This document shows, piece after piece, positions 15,453-24,052 of a stretch of DNA of 44,548 nt; position 1 is the first letter of the stretch, and each line of letters starts with the position of its first letter. The position numbers and the translations under genes are program-made. The notes under the pieces are model-generated. The model did no database searches and was not told where the DNA came from. It saw nothing but the letters and a program-made list of their open reading frames with translations. Source of the DNA: Spirochaetes bacterium GWF1_51_8 (GTDB lineage Bacteria; Spirochaetota; Brevinematia; Brevinematales; GWF1-51-8); contig MIBE01000026.1 of assembly GCA_001829415.1 (NCBI GenBank), positions 1-44,548 on the forward strand, read 5' to 3'.

Positions 15453-16583
15453 ATGATAAGCGGAGCTTTTAACAGGATCAGGGTTTTAACAGCGGTAACT
15501 TTTAGTCTGCTGATTGGGTTATGGACCGGATGCAGTCCGACTACAAATCCGAATAACGATTCGGGTGCGGTCTCGATAATACAAATAGAGGCAGGCTGTA
15601 TTCACAATTTTGCGCTGAAGAGCGACGGGACGCTTTGGGTAACGGGGTATGGCGGTAACGGTCAGCTCGGGAACGGGAATAATAACAATACGAACGTCTG
15701 GGTACAGGTACTGACCGGGGTAAGCAAGATGGCTGGCGGCGCTTCTCACAGTCTTGCGCTGAAGAGCGACGGGACGCTTTGGGCAACGGGGGATGGCGGT
15801 TTCGGTCAGCTCGGGAACGGGAATACTAACGATACGAACCTCTGGGTACAGGTCCTGACGGGCGTCAGCGCTATATCCGCCGGTTACGATCATAGTCTTG
15901 CGTTGAAGAGCGATGGGACGCTTTGGGCTACGGGGTATGGCGGTGAGGGCGAGTTTGGGATCGGGAATAATAACAATACGAACGTCTGGATAGAGGTACT
16001 GACCGGGGTAAGCAAGATGACCGGCGGCTATTATTGTAGTTTAGCGTTGAAAAGCGACGGGACGCTTTGGGCAGCGGGGTATGGCGGTGCCGGTCAGCTC
16101 GGGAACGGGAATAATAACAATACGAACGTCTGGATACAGGTACTGACCGGAGTAAGCGCTATGGCTGGCGGCAATTGTTATAATTTCGCGCTGAAGAGCA
16201 ACGGGACGCTTTGGGCAGCGGGGTATGGCGGTTTCGGTCAGCTCGGGAACGGGAATACTAACGATACGAACGTCTGGGTACAGGTCCTGACGGGCGTCAG
16301 CGCTATATCCGCCGGTTACGATCATAGTCTCGCGTTGAAGAGCGATGGGACGCTTTGGGCAACGGGGTATGGCGGTTTCGGTCAGCTTGGGAACGGGAAT
16401 ACTAACGCTACGAACGTCTGGATACAGGTACTGACCGGGGTAAGCAAGATGGCCGGCGGCTATGATTGTAGTTTAGCGTTGAAGAGCGACGGGACGCTTT
16501 GGGCAACGGGGTATGGCGGTAACGGTCAGCTCGGGAACGGGAATAACGTTAGTACTAACTCATGGATAAACGTCCTACAATAA
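15453..16583 (+). CDS. exported RCC1-type beta-propeller lipoprotein
   Basis: 376 residues. A signal peptide ends at GLWTGC, a plausible but atypical lipobox (tryptophan at -3). The rest is seven near-identical RCC1-type blades, each carrying LALKSDGTLWATGYGG, then GQLGNGN, then VWVQVLTGVS, predicted to close into one seven-bladed propeller at the cell surface or in the periplasm. Each unit is 48 residues, 144 bp in DNA. A block of three units is duplicated almost exactly at a distance of 432 bp. RCC1 propellers bind proteins or peptides; the partner here is unknown. AAAGGAGG precedes the start. Confidence 0.85.
   Translation: MISGAFNRIRVLTAVTFSLLIGLWTGCSPTTNPNNDSGAVSIIQIEAGCIHNFALKSDGTLWVTGYGGNGQLGNGNNNNTNVWVQVLTGVSKMAGGASHSLALKSDGTLWATGDGGFGQLGNGNTNDTNLWVQVLTGVSAISAGYDHSLALKSDGTLWATGYGGEGEFGIGNNNNTNVWIEVLTGVSKMTGGYYCSLALKSDGTLWAAGYGGAGQLGNGNNNNTNVWIQVLTGVSAMAGGNCYNFALKSNGTLWAAGYGGFGQLGNGNTNDTNVWVQVLTGVSAISAGYDHSLALKSDGTLWATGYGGFGQLGNGNTNATNVWIQVLTGVSKMAGGYDCSLALKSDGTLWATGYGGNGQLGNGNNVSTNSWINVLQ
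15615..16556 (+). repeat. 144-bp tandem repeats with 432-bp higher-order period
   Basis: The RCC1 gene body consists of about seven 144-bp units. The segment from about 15795 and the one from about 16227 are nearly identical for over 130 bp, including the variant spacer ACTAACGATACGAAC. This indicates a recent three-unit duplication or conversion. Confidence 0.85.
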
Positions 16584-16651
16584 TCGCGGGAGCTTACCAG
16601 GATGACGATAAGGGCGGCAACTCCAATGAGGTCTATCGTTATACATGGTAA
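16562..16651 (+). pseudogene. FG-GAP-like C-terminal remnant overlapping the RCC1 gene end
   Basis: In another frame from the RCC1 gene, ATG at 16562 opens 29 codons ending at TAA 16649-16651. The segment IIAGAYQDDDKGGNSNEVYR reads like an FG-GAP/integrin-type repeat (pattern vGAYgdDdkG..sG.vYvf). There is no ribosome site and the start lies inside the RCC1 frame. It may be the residual 3' end of another propeller gene whose front was replaced, or an alternative tail of the RCC1 protein lost by a frameshift. Confidence 0.4.
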
Positions 16652-16776
16652 TGGTTCGGCAACACTTCGGCAGGCTCAGCGCAGGGCTTACCATGGCAAC
16701 ACTCGGCGGCTGTTTCGGTTGCATCCCGTTCCTTACCGCGCCTCAAAAATGATTGTAGCGCGGCATCACGGGACTT

Positions 16777-16804
16777 CCCCCTCGGCGAAAAAACGCCTTC
16801 GGGG
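16777..16804. repeat. hairpin beyond the AarF gene
   Basis: CCCC, TC, GGCG, six A, CGCC, TTC, GGGG forms a hairpin with an internal bulge, 6 bp past the stop of the minus-strand AarF gene. No T-run follows on either strand, so termination is uncertain. Confidence 0.35.
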
Positions 16805-16809
16805 ATCGC

Positions 16810-18513
16810 TTAACGGAAACGGTCGCGGATCAGGAGGATGATCAGGACGAACCCGACGACGCCGGACGCGATATAGCCCAATATCCCGATGATCGGGATG
16901 CCGTTCCAAAGGGGCGGCAAGCCCGAATGCACGATGAGCGACGAGCCGATGATCCCGGCGGTCAACACGATGGAAAGGGTGATATCGGTCGCGATCCGGT
17001 AAAGGGTGTCCTGTATGGGTATCAGCGAACGGTCGCTCAGATCGATATTGACATGGCCTTTCTTGATCTTCTGCGTGATCTCCTTGAGGTCGGACGGCAG
17101 GTCGCGCAGGAGAATCGTGAGGTCGGTCAATGTCTGGGTCAGTTCGCCGGCAATCCGTTTCGGACTAAGGCTTTCTTCCATAAACTTCTTCGCGTAAGGT
17201 TTCGCGAATTCCGCGATCTGGAACCCGGGGTAAAGCTGGCTTGCTATCCCCTCGATAGTCGTAACCGCCTTTCCCAGGAGATAGAGGCTCGCGGGCACGT
17301 TCATCCTGAACGATACGAGGATGTCCATCGCGTGTATGAACACATCCCCGATATTGATCTCCTTCAGCGGCAGGAAGTAGAACTGTTCCACCATCTCGGC
17401 GAGTATCCGTTCGAAGTCCTCGAAACGGTCGGGAGAGGCACTGCCGGTGAGTTTCAGCAGGGAATGCGCGAGCGCGGTATAGTTGCGGTTGACTATCCCG
17501 ATGATCGCGTCGCCCATCGTCTGCCGGAGATTGTCGGTCAGGTATCCCACCATCCCGAAATCGAGGAAGCAGATGTGGTTGCCGGGCAGGATGAAAAGGT
17601 TCCCCGGGTGCGGGTCGGCGTGAAAGAAACCGAACTCGAACACCTGCCGGAACATAATATCCGCGATGTTTTGGACGATCAGTTCCGGGTCGTAGCCTTC
17701 CGGCCTCGAGCGATAGATTTGAGAGAGCTTGATCCCCGGCGCGTAATCCATAGTCAGCACCCGGATAGTACAAAGCTCGGAATGCACACCCGGGACGTAG
17801 AACAACGGGTCGTCCTTGAACGCGTTCGCGAAACGGACGAGATTGGTTTTCTCTAACGAGAAATTCGTCTCCATCTTGATGATCCGTTCGAACTCCAGCA
17901 GAATCGTGACGGGATTGATATACTCCATTTCGACGATGTTATTTTCAAGCAGGGCGGCGAGATGGTACATGACTTCGATGTCGCTCGACACGATCTCCTC
18001 GATTCGCGGACGCCGGATTTTTACCGCTACGGCGGTGCCGTCCATGAGCCACGCCCGGTGCACTTGAGCGATAGACGCCGAGGCCGCCGGTTCCATCTCG
18101 AACTTCCCGAAAATCTCGCCGATTGGCTTGCCGAATTCCGCCTCGAGTATCTCGACCGCTTCCTCCGGCGGAAACGGCGGGACGCTGTCTTGGAGCCTCG
18201 TTAGTTCTGCGATCAGTTCGCGCGGGAGCAGGTCGACACGGTTCGAGAGGATTTGCCCGAACTTGATAAATGTCGGGCCAAGTTCCTCGAAGATCAGCCG
18301 CACCCGTTCCCACGGATTCGAGGTCTTCGGTTTATATCGCGGACGGCCCGCGAATAGTTTCGCGGCCGCTCCCGCCATACGCCCGAGCGCCGAACGGGTG
18401 ATGAAGTCGCCGAATCCGTAACGGACGAGAATCGCGACGATCTCTTTCATCCGGCGGATCTGGTTCCGGTTGAGCTTTCTGCGCTTTTTATCGAACAGGC
18501 GGAATTTCGGCAT
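16810..18513 (-). CDS. AarF/UbiB (ABC1) family atypical kinase
   Basis: 567 residues, normal length. Family motifs are in order: the KxGQ motif FIKFGQILSNRVDLLP near 110; the ATP lysine in AVKIRRP; the catalytic HADPHPGNLF near 285; and the metal motif FLDFGMVG. Two C-terminal hydrophobic segments (about 507-530 and 540-562) anchor it to the membrane. Relatives support ubiquinone or other isoprenoid-lipid metabolism, probably by ATP hydrolysis rather than protein phosphorylation. It follows the phasin-like gene by 8 bp; this phasin/AarF pairing recurs in other bacteria. No quinone genes are nearby. Confidence 0.93.
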   Translation of the reverse strand: MPKFRLFDKKRRKLNRNQIRRMKEIVAILVRYGFGDFITRSALGRMAGAAAKLFAGRPRYKPKTSNPWERVRLIFEELGPTFIKFGQILSNRVDLLPRELIAELTRLQDSVPPFPPEEAVEILEAEFGKPIGEIFGKFEMEPAASASIAQVHRAWLMDGTAVAVKIRRPRIEEIVSSDIEVMYHLAALLENNIVEMEYINPVTILLEFERIIKMETNFSLEKTNLVRFANAFKDDPLFYVPGVHSELCTIRVLTMDYAPGIKLSQIYRSRPEGYDPELIVQNIADIMFRQVFEFGFFHADPHPGNLFILPGNHICFLDFGMVGYLTDNLRQTMGDAIIGIVNRNYTALAHSLLKLTGSASPDRFEDFERILAEMVEQFYFLPLKEINIGDVFIHAMDILVSFRMNVPASLYLLGKAVTTIEGIASQLYPGFQIAEFAKPYAKKFMEESLSPKRIAGELTQTLTDLTILLRDLPSDLKEITQKIKKGHVNIDLSDRSLIPIQDTLYRIATDITLSIVLTAGIIGSSLIVHSGLPPLWNGIPIIGILGYIASGVVGFVLIILLIRDRFR

Positions 18514-18521
18514 CGGCAGTC

Positions 18522-18827
18522 CTATTTGTTCAGATTATTCTGGATATCGTCGAGCTTTTGCTTCAGTTCGTCGACATCGCTCTTTTTAGCAAGACCCATC
18601 GCGTCGAGCGCTTTCTTCACGGCGTTGTCGACCGTTACCTGGAAGTTTTTCCGGGCTTCCTCGGTGTCCTTCGCGAGTTTCTCGGCGAACTTCCGCCCTT
18701 CTTCCTCGGAAAGTTCGATCTCATTGGCGAGCTTTTTTACCACTTCCTGTATCGCCTCGCCGCTGCGCGAAATAAATCCCATTCCGGCATAGAACGCTTT
18801 CTCCAATGTTTCTTTAATCTCGGGCAT
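18522..18827 (-). CDS. phasin-like coiled-coil protein
   Basis: 101 residues, almost entirely helical and charged (LSEEEGRKFAEKLAKDTEEA, then KSDVDELKQKLDDIQNNLNK). The pattern matches the PhaF/phasin-like family (poly(hydroxyalkanoate) granule-associated), whose small members often lie beside AarF genes and need not be linked to granules. No PHA synthase is in the window. AGGAGG precedes the start. The gap to the preceding gene is 48 bp with no terminator, so transcription may continue from the channel gene. Confidence 0.7.
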   Translation of the reverse strand: MPEIKETLEKAFYAGMGFISRSGEAIQEVVKKLANEIELSEEEGRKFAEKLAKDTEEARKNFQVTVDNAVKKALDAMGLAKKSDVDELKQKLDDIQNNLNK

Positions 18828-18875
18828 AGTATCCTCCTATCGTTGTGTTATCTGATACTCTATTCGGCTATCCGG

Positions 18876-19703
18876 TTATTTCCCCAGAGAAATCTTTTCG
18901 AGTTCGATGTGACCGTCTTCCTCATGGATCAGCGTCAGGTCGCCGTCCGGCCGGTTGTAGAGCCATGCGTTCTTGTACGGGCCGAGTTCCGTCAGGCTGC
19001 TGATATTAACATAGATGCCGTTCCCGCGCCGGAAGGTGAACGCGAAGATGTCGCCGCTCGAATTGAGAAGGCATTCGCCGGGCTTCTCGAAGCCGGTATA
19101 CTCCTCGCCGTTGACACAGACCCCGCTCGTCTGATCCTTATCGAACCCGTAGCAGAACGCGCTCGAATCGCGGGAAAACCTCGGCGTATAGACGAAGCTG
19201 TACGGGCCGAACACCTTGCCGTCGATACACACGAACTTGTCGTCGCCGTTTTCGAAGTGGAACCCGAACCTCGTGCCGTCGGGACTGAAGCGCGGCGCGT
19301 AAATCTCGTCATAGCCCCCGAAAACCTGTTTCTCGACGGAGATATAGCATTGATGGTCTTTTCGGAATATGAACGCCGTACAGGCGTCGTTAGGCGCGAA
19401 AAACGGCCCATTGATCATATCGTAAGGTCCGGATACCGCGCCGTCGAGGAGTATGAACATATCCATCCCCTTTGCGAATACGAGCCCGTAACGGGTATAG
19501 CCGGGGCTCTGGAACAGGCATTGCTCCGACTCCTTCGAGATGGAATAACGTTCCCCGTCTATCCGGTAAACGATCTCATGGGCATCGTCGGTCGAGACGG
19601 CAAGGGTATTGTGACCGGAGAGCAGGCTGAAATCCGTGACTGGATGCCCGCTTTCAAGCGCGATCGAATCGAGTTTGGTCAGTTGCACCGGTTTCATATT
19701 CAC
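18876..19703 (-). CDS. beta-propeller-like protein downstream of the channel fusion
   Basis: 275 residues, no signal peptide or membrane segment. It is built of repeated strands of the form VFGPYSFVYTPRFSRDSSAF and VFGGYDEIYAPRFSPDGTRF, about 45 residues each, resembling WD40/TolB-type or WG-like blades. I do not recognise a named family. It starts 10 bp after the stop of the channel/solute-binding fusion gene, with CGGAG before its ATG, so it is almost certainly co-transcribed. If it stays in the cytoplasm it could act as an intracellular partner; that is speculation. Confidence 0.65.
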   Translation of the reverse strand: MNMKPVQLTKLDSIALESGHPVTDFSLLSGHNTLAVSTDDAHEIVYRIDGERYSISKESEQCLFQSPGYTRYGLVFAKGMDMFILLDGAVSGPYDMINGPFFAPNDACTAFIFRKDHQCYISVEKQVFGGYDEIYAPRFSPDGTRFGFHFENGDDKFVCIDGKVFGPYSFVYTPRFSRDSSAFCYGFDKDQTSGVCVNGEEYTGFEKPGECLLNSSGDIFAFTFRRGNGIYVNISSLTELGPYKNAWLYNRPDGDLTLIHEEDGHIELEKISLGK

Positions 19704-19713
19704 TCCGGGACGT

Positions 19714-22095
19714 TTATTCGAAATACCAGTATTCCACGTTCCACCAATGCGATCCGCTATTCTCGCCGGGTTTCCACTGCTTCAAGTTGTTCTGTGTAGC
19801 GCCCCTGTCCGCGCCGAACGCCAGGGAAATGACGGGGACTTCTTCGGCGAAGATTTTCTGCATCACCTTAGAAAGCTCCAGTCTCCGTTCGTCGTAGAGG
19901 GAGGCGGTGAAGTTTTCCGAGCATTGCTTCAGGTAGGGCGGGAGCGGGGTGTATTTCCAGAAATAGAGCGGTTTGGAGAATTGACTCTGCCTGTTGACAT
20001 AGACCAATCCCCCGTGATTCCCCTCGTTGAAGAGGTTTGCGGCGGACGACGCGTTCGTCATCAGGATGACCTTCAGGCCTGCGTTTTCCAAATATGCGCG
20101 AACCGCGAGGATCACCGGGGCTTCCGCCGATTTCATCACACCTGTAGAAGCGTATAGTTTTATCGCGATGTTATAACCGAACTGCGCGAAAATCGCCTTC
20201 GCCTTCTGGGGGTCGTAGCCGTAATGCGGCAGGCCGGGCTGGAAGTCCGGGGCGAATTCCGGACGGTAGCTGTCGGGCACCTTGCCGTCATCGCCGAAGA
20301 GCAGTTGAGCGATCTTTGCCCGGTCGATCGCATACATCAGCCCCTTTCTGAATAACGGATTATCGAACGGCGGCGTATTGCAGTCGGGCTGAAGGAGATA
20401 GAGATAGCCGGACGGATTATTGTAAATCGTGAGGTTGGTATAACCTTTGATCGTTTCGAATGTCTGGACGCCGAGATTCCACAGGGCATCCGTCTTACCG
20501 GCCTTCGCCAACTGGTCGAACACTTTATTCGTGACATGGATCGTGATTTTTTCCAACGACGGCGTATCGCCCGGGAAATAAGGATTCCTGATAAATACGG
20601 CATACTTACCCGGTACGAATTCCTGCACCATGAACGGCCCGTCGAGCGGCGGGGAGTTTGTATCGAACTGTTTCTCGAAGTCGTCCTTACCGTGCTTAAT
20701 AAGGTACGGTTCGCAGAAATGTTTGGGGTAAAGCCTAAATTCTTCGAGGATGCTGTACGATTTCTTCCGGTAAAAGACTTCGATCGTTTTATCATCCTCG
20801 ATCTCGACATCGATCCGGTTGGAGTCGTCGCCGAGAAGGATACTGAAATATAGGTCTTGCGAAGTGATCGGAGTTCCGTCACTCCAGAAAACATCCGGCT
20901 TGAGCTGCCATTTCACTGAAACCGAGCCGTCGGGATAAAACCTGAGGAGGTCGTTGGTGAGGCTCGGGATGGACGTGATCAGGAACGGAACGGGATTCCC
21001 GGCTTCGTCCGTGTGGATCAGTCCCCGGGCGATCAAGCCCTGGTATATCCCGTCGAGAGTCAAGGTGTTCATCTTCGGGACATAGAATACCGCTTCGGTC
21101 TTCGACGTCGCGTGCGGGGGGGGTTTGGGCAACGGTTTATAGGATTCTCCCAGGGCGTGATAGGAATCGACCGCGAGGATAAGCGACATCCCCGCGATTA
21201 TCACCCCGGCGGTAATCTTCCATCCCCAGCTATTGATCTTCCTCCCGAGGCTTTCCTTCATCTCCGAGAAGTTGAAACCGGTCACAGACGAGGCAATATT
21301 GACCATGATGACGAGATAACTGAAGATAAAGAATTTATCCGCGCTGACCATATAGGAAACGTTCGGCAGGCTGTCGGTGAGCGAGGAATGGAGCGCCACC
21401 GATGTCAGGAGCGCCGTGATCCCCACTGCGAGATTGGCCTCGATATTGTTCTTTGTGAAAAAGACCGACAGCGTAATGAGCAGGATGATCGTGAGCGGCA
21501 GGATGAATTTCAGGAAGTAGGGAGTGAACGGCCGTGAGAGCTGGACGCTGAAATAGACGGAACGGCCTATCCACGGTTCTCCCTCGTTGAGAACCGAGCC
21601 GAAGTCGGAATAGTAGTGCTCGCTATGGAGCTTCACGGTAAAGTAAGGCTCGTAGTTCCACCCGGTGATCGAGAACTCCTGTGACATTCCGCTTCCCGCG
21701 AGATCAGGCATAATTTCGTAGCCGTCGCCGGGAATCTCGATCTGTATCTTGAGAGTCTGACGGTCGAACGGGAACCGCTGCAGCGGAAAGGTTCCCCTGA
21801 ACGTGCCCTGCACATGCCAGAGGATGCTGTGCCAGTTGCCGTCGTTCTCCACTCCATCCATCGTCATCCGGTCGATTTCGCCGTTGACAAAACGGATAGG
21901 GGGAGTATTCGTCCCGCCTGCCCATTTGCACCAGACATACAGGTCGGCCTGAAAACGCCCGAGCGGGAGGTCGAACCCGGAGATGTCGTTGAGATACACC
22001 CCGATATAAACCTTCTGCGGCGCGGTGAAACCGGCGGCGGAAATCCCGAAAATTAAAACGACCGTACACGCGAGGGAGATTAAAAAACGGATCAT
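19714..22095 (-). CDS. pentameric ligand-gated ion channel fused to a family-5 solute-binding protein
   Basis: 793 residues in one uninterrupted frame. A signal peptide (1-25) leads into a Cys-loop-receptor extracellular domain (about 28-190) with VYIGVYLNDISGFDLPLGRF and the Pro-loop segment FPLQRFPFDRQTLKIQIE (103-120). As in other prokaryotic members, no disulfide cysteines flank the loop. Then come M1 (193-213), M2 (218-238), M3 (252-273) and M4 (291-309). M2 reads IEANLAVGITALLTSVALHS and aligns with the GLIC pore. A proline-rich linker (318-330) joins a complete SBP_bac_5 domain (about 335-790): WQLKPDVFWSDGTPITSQDL, then NPLFRKGLMYAIDRAKIAQL, then YGYDPQKAKAIFAQFGY. By topology both domains are periplasmic. 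An oligopeptide- or sugar-gated channel is inferred. CGGAG lies 7 nt before the ATG. Confidence 0.9.
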   Translation of the reverse strand: MIRFLISLACTVVLIFGISAAGFTAPQKVYIGVYLNDISGFDLPLGRFQADLYVWCKWAGGTNTPPIRFVNGEIDRMTMDGVENDGNWHSILWHVQGTFRGTFPLQRFPFDRQTLKIQIEIPGDGYEIMPDLAGSGMSQEFSITGWNYEPYFTVKLHSEHYYSDFGSVLNEGEPWIGRSVYFSVQLSRPFTPYFLKFILPLTIILLITLSVFFTKNNIEANLAVGITALLTSVALHSSLTDSLPNVSYMVSADKFFIFSYLVIMVNIASSVTGFNFSEMKESLGRKINSWGWKITAGVIIAGMSLILAVDSYHALGESYKPLPKPPPHATSKTEAVFYVPKMNTLTLDGIYQGLIARGLIHTDEAGNPVPFLITSIPSLTNDLLRFYPDGSVSVKWQLKPDVFWSDGTPITSQDLYFSILLGDDSNRIDVEIEDDKTIEVFYRKKSYSILEEFRLYPKHFCEPYLIKHGKDDFEKQFDTNSPPLDGPFMVQEFVPGKYAVFIRNPYFPGDTPSLEKITIHVTNKVFDQLAKAGKTDALWNLGVQTFETIKGYTNLTIYNNPSGYLYLLQPDCNTPPFDNPLFRKGLMYAIDRAKIAQLLFGDDGKVPDSYRPEFAPDFQPGLPHYGYDPQKAKAIFAQFGYNIAIKLYASTGVMKSAEAPVILAVRAYLENAGLKVILMTNASSAANLFNEGNHGGLVYVNRQSQFSKPLYFWKYTPLPPYLKQCSENFTASLYDERRLELSKVMQKIFAEEVPVISLAFGADRGATQNNLKQWKPGENSGSHWWNVEYWYFE

Positions 22096-22121
22096 ATTCG
22101 CTCCGTGAGTGGGATACAGAT

Positions 22122-22150
22122 ATTTTACAACGGTTTCTCCGAATGCGCAA
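22122..22150 (-). promoter_or_regulatory. possible promoter of the channel fusion gene
   Basis: Minus strand TTGCGC (22150-22145), 17-nt spacer, TAAAAT (22127-22122). It lies just after the terminator of the hydrogenase operon, so the channel gene begins its own unit. Confidence 0.5.
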
Positions 22151-22195
22151 ATCCGGCGAAAATAGATTAACCTTTGACGGCGGGACTTGCACCTT

Positions 22196-22226
22196 CAATA
22201 AAAAAGAGGCTGTCTTTCGACAGCCC
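22196..22226 (-). terminator. rho-independent terminator of the hydrogenase operon
   Basis: Minus strand stem GGCTGTC / GACAGCC closes a GAAA tetraloop and is followed by TCTTTTTTATTG. It lies 8 bp past the hydA stop. Confidence 0.9.
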
Positions 22227-22233
22227 CCTTCTA

Positions 22234-24051
22234 TTAATGCTTATGCTTTTTATCGTGGCCCTGCTCTTGGTCCATCAACTGGTTATACTTCCCGCGTTTC
22301 GTGTAATGGGTGTGCAGGAGATGATGCGACTTTTCTCCGAGCGGCTTTTTCAGGTAGTCGTCGTAGAGCTTGACTATAAACGGGTTCTCGTGCGACTTGC
22401 GGAGTTCTTTGCCCTCATCCTCGGTGTAAATCGCGTTCATCCGTTTCGTGCGGACATCGTTATTCACCGGACGGGGCTGTCCGCCGCCGGAGATACATCC
22501 GCCGGGACATCCCATAACCTCGATAAAGTGATAGGGTGATTTCCCGTCGCGGATCTGCTCCATGAGGTAACGCGCCCCCGCGAGTCCGCTTGTGACCGCG
22601 ACCTTTACTACTACGCCGTCGAGGAACTTGAACTCGGGCTTGGGATTCTCTATTTTCAGTTCGGCTTCCTTGATCTTCTCGAGACCGACGATAGGAGTGA
22701 CATGAAGATTTTTGAACGGCAGTTCGCGGCCGGTGACTACTTCGTAGACCGTACGCAGAGCCGCTTCCATCACACCGCCCGTCACGCCGAAAATGTCCGC
22801 CGCGCCGGTGGAGTAGCCGAGCGGTTCGTCGAACTTGCCGTCGCTCAGGTTCATAAAGTCCACGCCGGCGTCCTTGATCATCTTGCCGAGTTCGCGGGTG
22901 GTCAATACCGCGTCGACATCGGGATATCCGCTCGCGTTCATCTCGGGGCGCGTGATCTCGAATTTCTTCGCGGTACACGGCATCACCGAAACGACATACA
23001 TATCCTTGGGGTCGATACCGATCTTCTCGGCGTAGAACGTTTTCGCCAAAGCGCCCAGCATCATGTGCGGGGACTTACAGGTCGAGAGATTGGCGAGTTG
23101 GTCGGGATACTCGTGCTCGATAAACTTGATCCATCCCGGGCTGCAGCTTGTGATCATCGGGAGGGCGGCTTCTTTGCCGTTCAGGGCGTTCGCGACCCGT
23201 CCGAGGAACTCGTGCCCCTCTTCGATGATGGTCAGGTCGGCGGTGAAGTTTGTATCGAAAATGTCATCGAAACCGATTTCACGGAGCGCTGACGCCATTT
23301 TTCCGGTGACGCATGTTCCCGGCTCCTGCCCGAAGCATTCGCCGATAGCGGCGCGGACGGCGGGCGCGGTCTGGACGACCACGCGCTTCCCTTGTTCGAA
23401 CAAAGCGTTCCAGACTGTCTGGGTCGCGTCTTTTTCCTTGAGCGCGTCCACAGGGCAGACTAATGTGCACTGGCCGCAGTTCGTGCAGTTCACCGAGTTC
23501 AGCGGAAGTTCCGCTGCGGGAGCAACTACCGCGTCGAAACCGCGATTCTGGATATTGAGTACGCCGACCCCCTGTATCTCGTTACACACGATGACACAGC
23601 GGCGGCAGAGCAGGCACTTCGACGCATCTCGGACTATCGACGGGCTTGAGAAATCGATCTCCGGCTTGGACTTTTCGCCCTCGAAACGGGTTTCTTCGAT
23701 CTGGATCATCGCGCCGAGCTTCTGGAATTCGCAGTTCTGGTTGCGTTCGCAGCTCAGGCAGTTCTTGGGGTGGTCGGACAAGAGGAGTTCGTAAACAATC
23801 CTCCGGGCTTTTTTGGCCCGTTCGGAATTGGTCATGACCTTCATTCCATCGCGTACCTTCGTGATACACGACGGCACCAATGTGCGGGCGCCTTCCACTT
23901 CCACAAGGCAGATTCTGCATGCCTCGGGCTTATTCACACCCTCGAGGTAGCAGAGGTTGGGAATGATGATGTTATGGTCGCGGGCGGCGTCCATAATGGA
24001 TACACCGTCTTCCGCCTGAATCGTTTTATTGTTGATCGTAAAGGTAACCAT
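22234..24051 (-). CDS. hydA: [FeFe] hydrogenase catalytic subunit, trimeric bifurcating type
   Basis: 605 residues. Domains in order: an N-terminal [2Fe-2S] domain (C34, C45, C48, C62 region: LCYLEGVNKPEACRICLVEV); the His/Cys [4Fe-4S] segment HPKNCLSCERNQNC; two [4Fe-4S] clusters (CLLCRRCVIVCN and CTNCGQCTLVCP); and the H-cluster domain with all three signatures, TSCSPGWIKF, MPCTAKKFEI and MGCPGGCISGGGQP. It reversibly evolves hydrogen, and with its partners probably couples NADH and reduced ferredoxin oxidation. The stop of the NuoF-like gene lies one base before this ATG, with the ribosome site inside that gene. The C-terminus is histidine-rich (QGHDKKHKH). Maturases HydEFG are not in the window. 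Confidence 0.96.
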   Translation of the reverse strand: MVTFTINNKTIQAEDGVSIMDAARDHNIIIPNLCYLEGVNKPEACRICLVEVEGARTLVPSCITKVRDGMKVMTNSERAKKARRIVYELLLSDHPKNCLSCERNQNCEFQKLGAMIQIEETRFEGEKSKPEIDFSSPSIVRDASKCLLCRRCVIVCNEIQGVGVLNIQNRGFDAVVAPAAELPLNSVNCTNCGQCTLVCPVDALKEKDATQTVWNALFEQGKRVVVQTAPAVRAAIGECFGQEPGTCVTGKMASALREIGFDDIFDTNFTADLTIIEEGHEFLGRVANALNGKEAALPMITSCSPGWIKFIEHEYPDQLANLSTCKSPHMMLGALAKTFYAEKIGIDPKDMYVVSVMPCTAKKFEITRPEMNASGYPDVDAVLTTRELGKMIKDAGVDFMNLSDGKFDEPLGYSTGAADIFGVTGGVMEAALRTVYEVVTGRELPFKNLHVTPIVGLEKIKEAELKIENPKPEFKFLDGVVVKVAVTSGLAGARYLMEQIRDGKSPYHFIEVMGCPGGCISGGGQPRPVNNDVRTKRMNAIYTEDEGKELRKSHENPFIVKLYDDYLKKPLGEKSHHLLHTHYTKRGKYNQLMDQEQGHDKKHKH

Positions 24052-24052
24052 G

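Noticed and set aside
15519..16325. Antisense frames in the RCC1 repeats
   Set aside because: Repeated DNA gives repeated antisense peptides; there is no start signal.
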